Origin: Aquitalea aquatica
GTDB taxonomy: Bacteria > Pseudomonadota > Gammaproteobacteria > Burkholderiales > Chromobacteriaceae
Assembly (NCBI RefSeq): GCF_013911085.1
Contig: NZ_JACERN010000023.1
Location: 145,151 to 209,150, forward strand
Direction: 5' to 3'
Length of the DNA: 64,000 nt
The notes beneath the pieces are model-generated. The model was not told the DNA's origin and made no database searches. It was given only the letters and a program-made list of their open reading frames with translations. Within the stretch, counting starts at the first letter, position 1, and each line of letters opens with the position of its first letter. Of the stretch, positions 1 to 8,514 are shown piece by piece. A program made the translations under genes and the position numbers.

Positions 1-2
1 GG

Positions 3-356
3 GCGACACGGGATGGCGGCATGGACAGCCTGAATTTTTCCGCCTGGCAGGCGCTGATCGGCCTGTTGCCGATTCTTGCCTTGTGGCCGTGGGCGGATTT
101 CGCCCATATCCGCTGGTCGGCTGGTTTTGTGCTGGGCCTCTTGTATGCCGGGGTGTTGTCCAGCGCCGTGGGCTGGCTGGCCTGGCTGTGGTTGCTCAAG
201 CGGCTGCCGGCCAGCACGCTCAGCTTCAATGCGCTGGTGATTCCGGTACTGGCCGTGGCCATGGCGGCCAGCCAGCTGGGCGAATGGCCGGCCAGCCGCG
301 AACTGGCGGGCATGCTGCTGGTGGGCGCCGGCATCGTGCTGATTGCCCGGCGCTAA
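3..356 (+). CDS. EamA/DMT-family permease, C-terminal part (5' end outside window)
   Basis: The reading frame is open from the first bases of the window to a TAA stop, so this is the C-terminal part of a gene that starts upstream. About 117 codons are visible. The protein is very hydrophobic and shows about four membrane segments. The order of segments and the ending (a helix of the type GxxLVGAGIVLIARR) fit the second EamA repeat of drug/metabolite transporters. The substrate cannot be inferred. It is followed by about 170 bp of intergenic DNA before caiX. Confidence 0.75.
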   Translation, partial: ATRDGGMDSLNFSAWQALIGLLPILALWPWADFAHIRWSAGFVLGLLYAGVLSSAVGWLAWLWLLKRLPASTLSFNALVIPVLAVAMAASQLGEWPASRELAGMLLVGAGIVLIARR

Positions 357-385
357 ACAGCAGCAGGCAGGTTTCGCCAGGCGCA

Positions 386-438
386 GCGACATCTGTCGCT
401 GGTGTCGCCGCAAATGTCGCCACAGTACGCTGTGTCGC
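386..438. promoter_or_regulatory. Cluster of TGTCGC hexamers upstream of caiX
   Basis: TGTCGC occurs on the plus strand at 394, 403, 415 and 433. The reverse complement GCGACA lies at 386-391. Five copies of one hexamer in 53 bp, about 90-140 bp upstream of the caiX start, look like activator half-sites. The likely user is CdhR, encoded at the other end of this module, or another AraC regulator of the GATase1-like class. The assignment is inference. Confidence 0.45.
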
Positions 439-530
439 TGTCACAAGCCGTTAGATTTAGCCTGACTTGCTTAGCAGGCAAGGATGACCGGGTGCCTGCC
501 CGGGACCGACATTCTGACGGGAGTGGAGAC

Positions 531-1472
531 ATGAACAAAAGCAAAGGCTGGTTGGCGCTGGGCTGTATGGCGCTATCGATGCAGGGCGCACTGGCGGCAG
601 AACCGGCAAGCTGCCGGAATGTCCGGTTTGCTGATGTGGGCTGGACGGATATTGCGGCTACCACCGGGCTGGCCAGCGTGGTGCTGCAGGGCCTGGGTTA
701 TCTGCCGGCCAAGCAGATCGCCTCTGAACCCATCGTGTTTTCCGGGCTGAAAAACAAACAGCTGGATGTGTATCTGGGTTATTGGGACCCGTCGCAAACC
801 CCGGCGATTACCCCCTTCATCCAGGCCAAGGCGCTGCAGGTGCTGCCTGTTCCCAATCTGGAAGGGGCCAAATACACCCTAGCCGTGCCCAGCTATGCCG
901 CCCAGCAAGGCCTGCGCAGTTTTGCCGATATCGCCCGCTTCCGCGAGCAGCTGGGTGGCAAGATCTACGGTATTGAAGCGGGCAGCCAGGGCAATGCCCA
1001 GATCAAGAAAATGATTGCCGACAACGAGTTCGGCCTGGGCGGTTTCACGCTGGTGGAATCCAGCGAGGCCGGCATGCTGGTGGAAGCGACCAAGGCGGTG
1101 CGGCAGAAGCGGCCCGTGGTATTTCTGGCCTGGGAGCCGCATCCGATGAATTTCCTGATGCAGCTGACCTATCTCACTGGCGGTGACAAGCAGTTCGGCC
1201 CCGATTTTGGCGGTTCCAAGGTGTATACCGTGGTGGCGAATGACTGGTTGCAGCGCTGCCCCAATGCCGGCCGGCTGGTCAGTCAGCTGCGTTTCACCAC
1301 CGACATGGAAAACCATGTCATGGAACCCATCATGAAAAAGGTGAAGCCGGAACAGGCCGCCCGCCAGTGGTTGCGTAGTCATCCGCAGGCGTTGGACAGC
1401 TGGCTGGCTAGTGTCACCACCTTTGACGGCAAGCCGGGACTGGCGGCCGTGAAATCCTATCTGGCGCGATAA
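531..1472 (+). CDS. caiX: Carnitine/quaternary amine ABC transporter substrate-binding protein (CaiX-like)
   Basis: This 313-residue periplasmic protein of the OpuAC/ProX-ChoX family has a Sec signal peptide (residues 1-22, cleavage after ALA). ChoX/CaiX-type proteins bind choline, betaine or carnitine through an aromatic box. I chose the ATG at 531, preceded by GGGAGTGGAG, because the longer frame from 402 gives a non-signal N terminus. It is the first gene of a cluster with the carnitine-degradation genes cdhC, cdhA and cdhB, so carnitine is the probable ligand. No permease or ATPase gene is adjacent. As in Pseudomonas, the binding protein may share a choline/betaine transporter core encoded elsewhere. 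Confidence 0.82.
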   Translation: MNKSKGWLALGCMALSMQGALAAEPASCRNVRFADVGWTDIAATTGLASVVLQGLGYLPAKQIASEPIVFSGLKNKQLDVYLGYWDPSQTPAITPFIQAKALQVLPVPNLEGAKYTLAVPSYAAQQGLRSFADIARFREQLGGKIYGIEAGSQGNAQIKKMIADNEFGLGGFTLVESSEAGMLVEATKAVRQKRPVVFLAWEPHPMNFLMQLTYLTGGDKQFGPDFGGSKVYTVVANDWLQRCPNAGRLVSQLRFTTDMENHVMEPIMKKVKPEQAARQWLRSHPQALDSWLASVTTFDGKPGLAAVKSYLAR

Positions 1473-1510
1473 GCCCCTTGCTTCCCTTTTCTCCTGCTGT
1501 GGAGTCCGGC

Positions 1511-2410
1511 ATGAATCATGAAGTCATCCTCACCTGCGCCGTCACTGGTGCAGGGGATACCGTGGGCCGCCATCCGGCCATTCCCGTCACCCCGCGCCAG
1601 ATCGCCGATGCGGCCATCGAGGCGGCACGCGCCGGTGCTACGGTCGCGCACTGCCATGTGCGTGATCCGGCCACCGGCAAGGCCAGCCGCGATCCTGCGC
1701 TGTACCGCGAGCTGGTCGAGCACATCCGCGCCGCTGGCGTGGACATCATCCTCAATCTCACTGCCGGCATGGGGGGCGATCTGCAGATCGGTGCTGGCGA
1801 ACAGCCGTTGCAGTTTGGCCCTGGCACTGATCTGGTCGGCCCACTGGAGCGGCTGGTCCATGTGGAAGAGCTGCGCCCGGAAATCTGCACCTTGGACTGT
1901 GGCACGCTCAATTTTGGCGATGGCGATTTCATCTATGTGTCCACGCCGGCGCAATTGCGGGCCGGCGCGGCGCGTATCCAGCAGCTGGGCATCAAGCCCG
2001 AGCTGGAAGTGTTCGATACCGGCCACCTGTGGTTTGCCAAGCAGCTGCTGACCGAAGGGCTGCTGGATGCCCCGCCGCTGTTCCAGCTATGCCTGGGCAT
2101 TCCCTGGGGCGCTCCCGCCGATACCACCACCATGAAAGCCATGGTGGACAGCCTGCCAGCCGGAGCGCAATGGGCCGGCTTTGGCATTGGCCGCCAGCAA
2201 ATGCCCATGGTGGCGCAGGCGGTGTTGCTGGGCGGCAATGTACGGGTGGGGCTGGAAGACAACCTCTACCTGGACAAGGGCGTGTTTGCCAGCAATGGCG
2301 CGCTGGTGGAGCGTGCGCGCCAGTTGGTCGAGCTGATGGGTGCCAGGGTGCTCACCCCGGCAGAAGGCCGGCGCAAACTGGGCTTGCCGGCGCGCGGCGG
2401 AAAGGAATGA
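1511..2410 (+). CDS. cdhC: 3-dehydrocarnitine cleavage enzyme (BKACE/DUF849 family)
   Basis: This 299-residue beta-keto acid cleavage enzyme is a TIM barrel with a zinc site. The N terminus ([14 protein letters not shown]) and the HCHVRDP metal-ligand motif (about residues 47-53) are typical. In the carnitine pathway it condenses 3-dehydrocarnitine with acetyl-CoA, giving betainyl-CoA and acetoacetate. The ATG at 1511 follows GGAG at suitable spacing and is preferred to the TTG at 1478. It lies 38 bp after caiX and overlaps nothing; cdhA starts 1 bp after its stop, so the two are translationally coupled. Specificity is inferred from the neighbours. Confidence 0.85.
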   Translation: MNHEVILTCAVTGAGDTVGRHPAIPVTPRQIADAAIEAARAGATVAHCHVRDPATGKASRDPALYRELVEHIRAAGVDIILNLTAGMGGDLQIGAGEQPLQFGPGTDLVGPLERLVHVEELRPEICTLDCGTLNFGDGDFIYVSTPAQLRAGAARIQQLGIKPELEVFDTGHLWFAKQLLTEGLLDAPPLFQLCLGIPWGAPADTTTMKAMVDSLPAGAQWAGFGIGRQQMPMVAQAVLLGGNVRVGLEDNLYLDKGVFASNGALVERARQLVELMGARVLTPAEGRRKLGLPARGGKE

Positions 2411-2411
2411 C

Positions 2412-3377
2412 ATGACTTACCGGACCGAAATCAACACCTTGGCGGCGCTCGGCGTGGGTGTCATTGGCAGTGGCTGGGTCAGCCGCGCACTAGCCGCCGG
2501 GCGCGATGTCATCGCCTGGGACCCGGCACCCGGCGCAGAAGCACGCTTGCGCGCCAATATCGCCAATGCCTGGCCGGCCCTGCAGCGCCGCGGCCTGGCC
2601 AGCGGTGCCTCTCCCGAGCGCTTGCGCTTTGTCGCTACTGTTGAAGAGTGCGTGGCTGCAGCGGACTTTATCCAGGAGAGCGCGCCGGAGCGGCTGGAGC
2701 TAAAACAGGCGCTGCACCAGCAGATCAGCCAGGCGGCTGCGCCGGATGTGCTGATTGCCTCTTCCACTTCCGGTCTGCTGCCCAGCGAGTTTTACCGCAG
2801 CGCCGTGTTGCCGCAGCGCTGCGTGGTGGGTCACCCCTTTAACCCGGTCTATCTGCTGCCGCTGGTGGAGGTGGTGGGCGGGCAGCATACCGACCCGCAG
2901 GCACTGACGGCGGCCATGCAGGTGTATGCCGGGCTGGGCATGCAGCCGCTGCTGGTGCGTCAGGAAGTGCCCGGTTTCATTGCCGACCGCCTGCTGGAGG
3001 CGCTGTGGCGCGAGGCTTTGCATCTGGTCAACGACGGTGTGGCCAGCACCGGGGAGATCGACGACGCCATCCGCTTCGGGGCAGGTTTGCGCTGGGCCTT
3101 CATGGGCAGTTTCCAGACCTATACCCTGGCCGGTGGGGAAGCCGGCATGCGCCATTTCATGCAGCAGTTTGGCCCGGCATTACAGCTGCCCTGGACCCGG
3201 CTACCTGCGCCGGAGCTGACCGAGACCCTGATCGAGCGGGTGGTGGAAGGTTGCCAGCAGCAACAGGCCGGGCGCAGTATCCTGGCGCTGGAAGCCTATC
3301 GCGATGATTGCCTGCTGAGCATCATGCAGGCCGTGGCAGAGGCGCGACAGCGCCATGGCCTGCCGCCAGGCTATTGA
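2412..3377 (+). CDS. cdhA: L-carnitine dehydrogenase
   Basis: This 321-residue protein belongs to the 3-hydroxyacyl-CoA dehydrogenase superfamily. It has an N-terminal Rossmann fold (GVGVIGSGW, about residues 12-20) and the [15 protein letters not shown] segment characteristic of L-carnitine dehydrogenases. It oxidises L-carnitine to 3-dehydrocarnitine with NAD+. Length matches characterised carnitine dehydrogenases of about 320 residues without the thioesterase fusion. Here the thioesterase is the separate downstream gene cdhB. The start at ATG 2412 directly follows the cdhC stop, with AAAGGAA as ribosome-binding site inside cdhC. Confidence 0.88.
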   Translation: MTYRTEINTLAALGVGVIGSGWVSRALAAGRDVIAWDPAPGAEARLRANIANAWPALQRRGLASGASPERLRFVATVEECVAAADFIQESAPERLELKQALHQQISQAAAPDVLIASSTSGLLPSEFYRSAVLPQRCVVGHPFNPVYLLPLVEVVGGQHTDPQALTAAMQVYAGLGMQPLLVRQEVPGFIADRLLEALWREALHLVNDGVASTGEIDDAIRFGAGLRWAFMGSFQTYTLAGGEAGMRHFMQQFGPALQLPWTRLPAPELTETLIERVVEGCQQQQAGRSILALEAYRDDCLLSIMQAVAEARQRHGLPPGY

Positions 3378-3430
3378 TCAACCCTGGCCGGGGACGATGC
3401 GCCCCGGCCCAGTCTGAAAGCCAGAGCACC

Positions 3431-3907
3431 ATGAGCAGCCTGCCCTTGTTGTACCGGGATCATGTCCGTAGCGAATGGGTCGATTACAACGGCCACATGC
3501 GCGATGCTTATTACCTGTTGCTGTTCAGCCATGCCAGCGACGCCCTGATCGATGCCATCGGGCTGGACGAAGCAGGCAGGGCGCGTAGCGGGCACTCGGT
3601 TTATACCGTGGAAGTGCATCTGAATTATCTGCAGGAGCTGAAGCAGGGCGCTGCGCTGCGGGTGGAGTGGCGGCTCTTGGGCCATGATGCCAAGCGGCTG
3701 CACATCATGCTGTTGCTCTACCGTGGCGAGGAAATGCAGCCGGCCGCCCTGTGCGAGCAGATGTTGCTGCATGTGGATGCCCGGCAGGGCAGGTCCGCCC
3801 CCTTCGCCGCCGAGGTCGCCGCGCGCCTTGCCGCCATGGCGGCGGAGCAGGCCAGTTTGCCGCTGCCGGAACATGGCCGGCACATTGCACTGCCTGTCCG
3901 ACCTTAG
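3431..3907 (+). CDS. cdhB: Betainyl-CoA thioesterase (hot-dog fold)
   Basis: This 158-residue protein shows the 4-hydroxybenzoyl-CoA thioesterase-like pattern: an early WVDYNGHMRDAYYL segment with the catalytic Asp, then a VYTVEVHLNYL strand. In the carnitine pathway it hydrolyses betainyl-CoA to glycine betaine and CoA. It is the last gene of the caiX-cdhCAB run, 53 bp after cdhA. The ATG at 3431 is used because the frame upstream has no recognisable homology. Its last 4 bp overlap the stop of the convergent regulator cdhR. Confidence 0.82.
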   Translation: MSSLPLLYRDHVRSEWVDYNGHMRDAYYLLLFSHASDALIDAIGLDEAGRARSGHSVYTVEVHLNYLQELKQGAALRVEWRLLGHDAKRLHIMLLLYRGEEMQPAALCEQMLLHVDARQGRSAPFAAEVAARLAAMAAEQASLPLPEHGRHIALPVRP

Positions 3908-4887
3908 TTGCCGGCGTGTGGCTCGCGGCGATCCAGGCTGGGAGCGCAGCCGAACAGCTTGCGATAGGCGCGGGCAAAGTAGCTGGCTGAATCAAAGCCG
4001 CAGGCCACGCTGATTTCCATGATGTTCAGTTCACTCTGACGCAATAGCCGGCGTGCACCCTGCAGCCGCAGCCGCAGGTAAAACCCGCTGGGGGTATCGC
4101 CCAGCTGGGCGCGGAACAATCGCTCCAGTTGACGACGGGTGATGCCGACCTGCCCGGCCAGATCATCACAGCGATAGGGTTGTTCCAGCTGGCTTTCCAT
4201 CAGGCTGATGGCGTGTACCAGCTTGTGATTGTGTACGCCGTAGCGCTCGCTTACCTGCAGGCGCTGGTGGTCTTTCTTGTCGCGGATACGGCCCAGCACA
4301 AACTGCTCGCTCACCTGGATGGCCAGGGCATGGCCATGCCGTCTGGCAATCAGCTCCAGCATCATGTCGATGGATGCCGTGCCACCCGCCGAGCTCAGCC
4401 GCAGCCCGTCCAGTTCGTATAGCTCCTGGCTGACTTTCAGCTGTGGATAGCGTTCGCGAAACGCAGGCACCGCCTCCCAATGCAGGGTCAGGCGCTGCTG
4501 CCGGTACAAGCCGGCCTCGGCCAGAATAAAGCTGCCAGTGTCGATGCCTCCCAGTGCCACAGCTCGCCGGTCGAGCTGGCGCAGCCAGCCCAGCAGTGCC
4601 GGCGTGCAATGCGCCAGCGGGTTGAAACCGGCCACCACCAGTACGGTAGTGGCGTGCTCCGCATCTCCCCAGCAGCCTTGCACTTGCAGCTCCATGCCAT
4701 TGCTGGCACAGACCGCCTGCCCGTCCCGGCTCAGCAAACGCCAGCGATAGGCATCGGCATGAAAGCGGTTGGCCGCGCGCAAGGGTTCGATGGCCGAGAG
4801 CAGACCCAGCATGGAAAACTGCGGCAGCAGCACAAAGCACAGTGTCTCGGTGGCAATCATGGTGGCAGGGTGCAGGGAGGAAGGCAC
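3904..4887 (-). CDS. cdhR: GlxA-family AraC regulator of carnitine catabolism
   Basis: The protein has an N-terminal DJ-1/GATase1-like domain (about residues 10-190, opening with ETLCFVLLPQFSMLGLLSAIEPLR) and a C-terminal AraC double helix-turn-helix (about 225-320, containing CGFDSASYFARAYRKLFG). This architecture is that of CdhR/GbdR/ArgR-type activators that respond to quaternary amines. Its position convergent to cdhB supports CdhR. The annotated GTG at 4887 has AAGG 9 nt upstream; an in-frame ATG at 4860 (318 residues) lacks a good ribosome-binding site but is a possible alternative. Likely targets are the TGTCGC hexamers before caiX. Confidence 0.82.
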   Translation of the reverse strand: MPSSLHPATMIATETLCFVLLPQFSMLGLLSAIEPLRAANRFHADAYRWRLLSRDGQAVCASNGMELQVQGCWGDAEHATTVLVVAGFNPLAHCTPALLGWLRQLDRRAVALGGIDTGSFILAEAGLYRQQRLTLHWEAVPAFRERYPQLKVSQELYELDGLRLSSAGGTASIDMMLELIARRHGHALAIQVSEQFVLGRIRDKKDHQRLQVSERYGVHNHKLVHAISLMESQLEQPYRCDDLAGQVGITRRQLERLFRAQLGDTPSGFYLRLRLQGARRLLRQSELNIMEISVACGFDSASYFARAYRKLFGCAPSLDRREPHAGN

Positions 4888-5000
4888 AGCATAACGCCTT
4901 GCCCGCTGGCTCCCTACTGCCTGCCGGCAGGATCAGGGTAAGTGTGGGGGCCTGGCAACAGCCGGTGGGACGCTGCTGCGGAAAACCGCATAGGCCAGCC

Positions 5001-5375
5001 CTACACCACTAATGAAACCAGTGTGCCCACGGTGACGGCGGCAGCGGCCCAGCGGCCGGCGGTGAAGTAACTATTGTCTGCGCTGCTGGTCTCGACCGCC
5101 GGAGCGGTGGCGCTTGGGTCCGGCAGATTCAGTACGCCGTAGGTGAAGGATTTGACGGCCGAAGGCGGGTTGTCCTCGCCAGTGCTGCTGCTTTCTGCGC
5201 TGGCACTGTCAGTGGCCTTGCCGGCATTTTGCAGGCGAACCACCGTGGAGGGCGATAGCTGCTCCTGTTTGCCATCCTTGGCATCCAGCGCCGTCTTGCC
5301 ATTCTGCCGGTTACTAAGTGGCAGTTTGCTGGTACTGCTGCTGGTCACTGCATTTGTCTTGTTGATATCCATCAT
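5001..5375 (-). CDS. Hypothetical low-complexity protein with C-terminal membrane segment
   Basis: This protein of about 124 residues is not recognised. It opens MMDINKTNAV, has a long Ser/Thr/Ala-rich disordered region, and ends in a hydrophobic stretch of about 18 residues (WAAAAVTVGTLVSLVV), so it may be anchored in the inner membrane by its tail. No signal peptide is seen. The frame extends upstream to 5447, but no ribosome-binding site supports that start; the tandem ATGs at 5375/5372 are preferred. It is the third gene of a same-strand group with the DUF2145 protein, separated from it by 135 bp and a possible terminator. Confidence 0.5.
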   Translation of the reverse strand: MMDINKTNAVTSSSTSKLPLSNRQNGKTALDAKDGKQEQLSPSTVVRLQNAGKATDSASAESSSTGEDNPPSAVKSFTYGVLNLPDPSATAPAVETSSADNSYFTAGRWAAAAVTVGTLVSLVV

Positions 5376-5470
5376 GAGCTCGCCACGGGTAATGATGATC
5401 GATGCTTCATTATCGGCAGCCGGTGGCGGTGGCATGAGGGTGGGCAAGGTAAAGATGAGGTAAAGAAAGG

Positions 5471-5490
5471 TAAGGGCAGCCGTGGGCTGC
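5471..5490 (-). terminator. Weak hairpin after the DUF2145 gene
   Basis: GCAGCC at 5476-5481 pairs with GGCTGC at 5485-5490 around a 3-nt loop. On the minus strand it is followed by a T-rich run (TTACCTTTCTTTACC). This is weak but correctly placed 20 bp after the DUF2145 stop. Confidence 0.35.
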
Positions 5491-5510
5491 GTGTGCGTGG
5501 CGGTCGGGCC

Positions 5511-6434
5511 CTAGTCCAGCTGCTGAACGGTATCCCCGGCTGCCGGGCTGCAATCGGCGGCCATGTCGTCCCAGCCGCGATGCGTCACCAGCGTGCTGTC
5601 ACGCAGGCATAGCTGGAGGCGCTCGGTGCCGGCAATCTGCTGCCGGACAAAGCCTTCGATTCCCGCCGGCAGGCTGACCTGATAGCGGCGTGCGTCCAGT
5701 TCGGCGGCCGGGTGGTCGTCGTTATGCACCAGCGGCACCACATGGGCGGCCCATACCATGTAGCGGTGCTTCACATCGACGGTATCCGGGCGGTAGCCCT
5801 GCTGTTGCAGCCAGTCCTGTGCCTGCTGGCGCGCGGTATTGCCACCGGGCAGGCTGCCCCAGGCATGGGCCAGCAGCTCCACCAGCCACTGGTTGCAGTT
5901 CTGGTAACGGGTGGAATAGGGGTAGGCATTGGCGCTGTAGTCGGCGGACAGCAGCTGCAGTGCCAGCTTGTTGTCCAGCGCGGCCTGCCGCAATTGCGCC
6001 TCTTGTGCCGGGGGCAACAGCAGGATGGACAGATAAACCGTGCTGCCCTGGCGCTGGTCGATCAGAAAGCCCGGCAGGCCCTGGTCGTACAGATGGGGGC
6101 GTTGCTCATCACAGGCGTAATACAGCTGGCGCACCGACCACGGCGAGTTGGGGTTGTCACGCAGGCTGATGCCGGCATGCGACAGGCGGATGTTGAAGCG
6201 CTCCAGATCCAGCCCGGAGCGCGAGATGATGGCCGCCTGATGGCCAGACTGTTCCAGCAGGTTTTTTACCTGTTGGCTGAATAGCAACAAACCGCTCTTA
6301 CGCGCCACGCTGGCTGGTGCAGCCTGTTCGCAGAACATCAGCGAGGAGGCCCCGGCCTTGGTGGGTAGTAGCGCGCCAAATGCAAACAGCCCTGCCAGTA
6401 GCAGGGTCTGGGCGATGTGCGTCGGCTGCCGCAT
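5511..6434 (-). CDS. DUF2145 family protein
   Basis: This 307-residue protein has a signal peptide (hydrophobic stretch around residues 10-28, ending TKAGASS). The Cys/Trp/Tyr-rich body (YACDEQRPHLYDQGLPGF; YSANAYPYSTRYQNCNQW) matches proteobacterial DUF2145 proteins. These are periplasmic or secreted proteins of unknown function. I chose ATG 6434, 11 bp after the stop of the upstream gene, over 6482, because it places the signal peptide at the N terminus. It is probably co-transcribed with the upstream secreted protein. Confidence 0.7.
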   Translation of the reverse strand: MRQPTHIAQTLLLAGLFAFGALLPTKAGASSLMFCEQAAPASVARKSGLLLFSQQVKNLLEQSGHQAAIISRSGLDLERFNIRLSHAGISLRDNPNSPWSVRQLYYACDEQRPHLYDQGLPGFLIDQRQGSTVYLSILLLPPAQEAQLRQAALDNKLALQLLSADYSANAYPYSTRYQNCNQWLVELLAHAWGSLPGGNTARQQAQDWLQQQGYRPDTVDVKHRYMVWAAHVVPLVHNDDHPAAELDARRYQVSLPAGIEGFVRQQIAGTERLQLCLRDSTLVTHRGWDDMAADCSPAAGDTVQQLD

Positions 6435-6445
6435 GAGGCGGCTAA

Positions 6446-6892
6446 TCAGGACACCACCTTGGGTTGTACGTCGGATTGCCATGCCTGATCCAGCAGCAGG
6501 GCAAATGGCTGCTTGTTGTCGGCACGGGCAAAGGCCAGGCCATAAGCCTGCTTCTGTGCATGTACGATCTGGCCGGTTTCCACGCCTGCGCGTTTCACAT
6601 CAGCTTGTGCCACAAACAGATTGAACGGCTCCGTGGCAGCGGCCAGCGGCACCAGCGTCAGCTGGGTTTTGCCCGGCTGGTTCGCCTGGGCCACTGCGAC
6701 GACCTTGTAGTCACCTTCGGCAATCTTGCCGATGGCCTTGGACGAATTCTGCAAGGAGGTGGAAATGCTGCCTACCGTCGCGCTGACGCTATCGGACACG
6801 GAGAGCAGGGAAACGGCAGCCTGTGCCGTACTGCACAGCATGCCCAGGCTAAGCAGCAGGGAGCCGGCAATGGTTTTCTTCAGATGGGTCAT
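6446..6892 (-). CDS. Hypothetical secreted protein
   Basis: This 148-residue protein has a clear Sec signal peptide (LKKTIAGSLLLSLGMLCSTAQAA, cleavage about residue 25). The mature part is Ser/Val/Ala-rich and contains no motif I recognise. The ATG at 6892 is preferred to the longer frame from 6943 because it puts the signal peptide at the start. The 3' end is 11 bp from the DUF2145 start, so the two form an operon. Pairing with a DUF2145 protein is the only functional hint; a role in the cell envelope is inference. Confidence 0.6.
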   Translation of the reverse strand: MTHLKKTIAGSLLLSLGMLCSTAQAAVSLLSVSDSVSATVGSISTSLQNSSKAIGKIAEGDYKVVAVAQANQPGKTQLTLVPLAAATEPFNLFVAQADVKRAGVETGQIVHAQKQAYGLAFARADNKQPFALLLDQAWQSDVQPKVVS

Positions 6893-7130
6893 GGTCTTGG
6901 CGTTATCTATCACGGTGCGGAATAGTGCGGTGAGAAAAGTCATTGCAGCAGCGGCCTACTGTACTGAGCGGACTGTCGGTCAAGCCGGCCGTGGCTACGG
7001 TGGACTGCATGCGCAGGCCTATTGTTCCCAGTGGGCTGGGTGTGACACAAGCTGATTTACAAAAATTGATTGGCGATCGGCCTGCCTGGCTTGTGCGGCA
7101 GCAGTCAAGACGGCAAGATCAGGCCATTGC

Positions 7131-8207
7131 ATGGCAAACCGCGAGGAAACCCGCTTGGCCCAGTCTTCCAGCAAGGACAGCGCTGTTTTGCCCGGCGGGA
7201 ATAATCCATCCGGCCGGCCGGTGTCACTGCACGCCATCGTGGCCACGGTGAATGTGCTGGCCGAACAGGGCATTGCGGCGGCGGATCTCTTGGCCGGCAG
7301 CGGCATCCCGCCGGAACGATTGCAGGAGCCGGCACGGCTGATCAACCACCACCAGGAAATGACGGTGTTCGACAATGCCCGCCGCCTGTCCTGTGACGAA
7401 GCGCTGGGCCTGCGGCTGGGGCGTGCCATGCACACTTCCAATTACGGCATTCTGGGCTACACCATGCTGGTCAGTCCCACGCTACGGGTGGCACTGGAAA
7501 CCGCCATCCGTTTTCCCTTGCTGCTGGCCAGCTATTTTACCCTGCGGCTGGAAGAGCGGGGCAAAGAAGCCTGGCTGCTGGCCGACGATTACCACTACCG
7601 GGCCGACCTGCTCAGCTTCAATGCCGAGATGTGCCTGTCCTCGATGTGGACCATCGCCGGCGACTGCATGGGTGTGCGCTGGAGCCCGAAGGCGGTGCAC
7701 ATGAGCTTCCCCCTGCCGGCCCACGCCGGGTTTTATCCGGCCATTTTCGGCCATGCCGGCCACTTTGACATGGCGGACAATGCGCTGGTTTTTCCGGCCA
7801 AATGGCTGGACCGCCCACAGCCACTGGCCGATGCCGTCAGCTTTCACATGGCACTGGAGCAATGCCAGCGCCAGCAGGAACAATGGGCCAGCAGCCATGG
7901 TTCGGCGCTGGTGGCACGGGTGCTGCGGCTGATCCAGTCCGACCCGGTGCGCTTTGCCCGTCTGGATGAACTCACGACCACCCTGCACATGTCGGAACGC
8001 ACCCTGCGGCGCAAGCTGGCGGCATTGGGAACTTCCTTTCAGGCCTTGCTGGATCAGGCCCGCCATCAGCAATCCCTGCATCTGCTACATGACACCAGGC
8101 TGTCCATCGGCATGATTGCCGAACGGCTGGGTTTTGCCGAATCCGCCAGTTTTCGTCACGCTTTTGCTCGCTGGACCGGCAAGCGCCCATCCGACCTGCG
8201 CCGCTAG
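7131..8207 (+). CDS. AraC family regulator with arabinose-binding-like N domain (OruR/ArgR type)
   Basis: This 358-residue protein has an N-terminal Arabinose_bd-type domain (about residues 35-230, with GLRLGRAMHTSNYGILGYTMLVSPTL) and a C-terminal AraC helix-turn-helix (about 255-355, with IGMIAERLGFAESASFRHAFARWTGKRP). Regulators of this kind control amino acid and amine catabolism in proteobacteria. It lies 307 bp upstream of, and in the same direction as, the polyamine operon starting at 8515, so it is a candidate activator of that operon. The ATG at 7131 has no strong ribosome-binding site, so the first residues are uncertain. Confidence 0.78.
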   Translation: MANREETRLAQSSSKDSAVLPGGNNPSGRPVSLHAIVATVNVLAEQGIAAADLLAGSGIPPERLQEPARLINHHQEMTVFDNARRLSCDEALGLRLGRAMHTSNYGILGYTMLVSPTLRVALETAIRFPLLLASYFTLRLEERGKEAWLLADDYHYRADLLSFNAEMCLSSMWTIAGDCMGVRWSPKAVHMSFPLPAHAGFYPAIFGHAGHFDMADNALVFPAKWLDRPQPLADAVSFHMALEQCQRQQEQWASSHGSALVARVLRLIQSDPVRFARLDELTTTLHMSERTLRRKLAALGTSFQALLDQARHQQSLHLLHDTRLSIGMIAERLGFAESASFRHAFARWTGKRPSDLRR

Positions 8208-8514
8208 GCCGCAGCGATCCAGCCTCCGGCCAGCGCGGCCGCCTCCCCTGTTTTCCTGTCCTGCCCGAGATCACCATCTGCGGCCCGGCTAGCGCATTGC
8301 AGCATCGGCACTTGGCCATCCGGCCAGATGATTTGGCCGAAATTATCCCTTAGTTGACCGCTTTGTATCTTTCTCCACGCTGCCTTGTTGGCAGAATGAA
8401 TAAAAAAATAACGGACCACTTCGCAGCCCGAACTCGCCCAGACCACGACTGTTGCCAACAGCCATGGCCCAGGGCGGCAGCCTGTCCGTTTACACAAGAG
8501 TGGAGGAGAAACCA
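8208..8514. other. Intergenic region before the polyamine operon
   Basis: This stretch of about 307 bp has no gene. It should hold the operon promoter. I see TTGACC at 8354 without a convincing -10 at standard spacing, an A-rich tract near 8400, and a short inverted repeat CTGCC-N5-GGCAG at 8380-8394 that could be an operator. GGAGGAG just before 8515 is the ribosome-binding site of the amidase gene. Confidence 0.4.
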
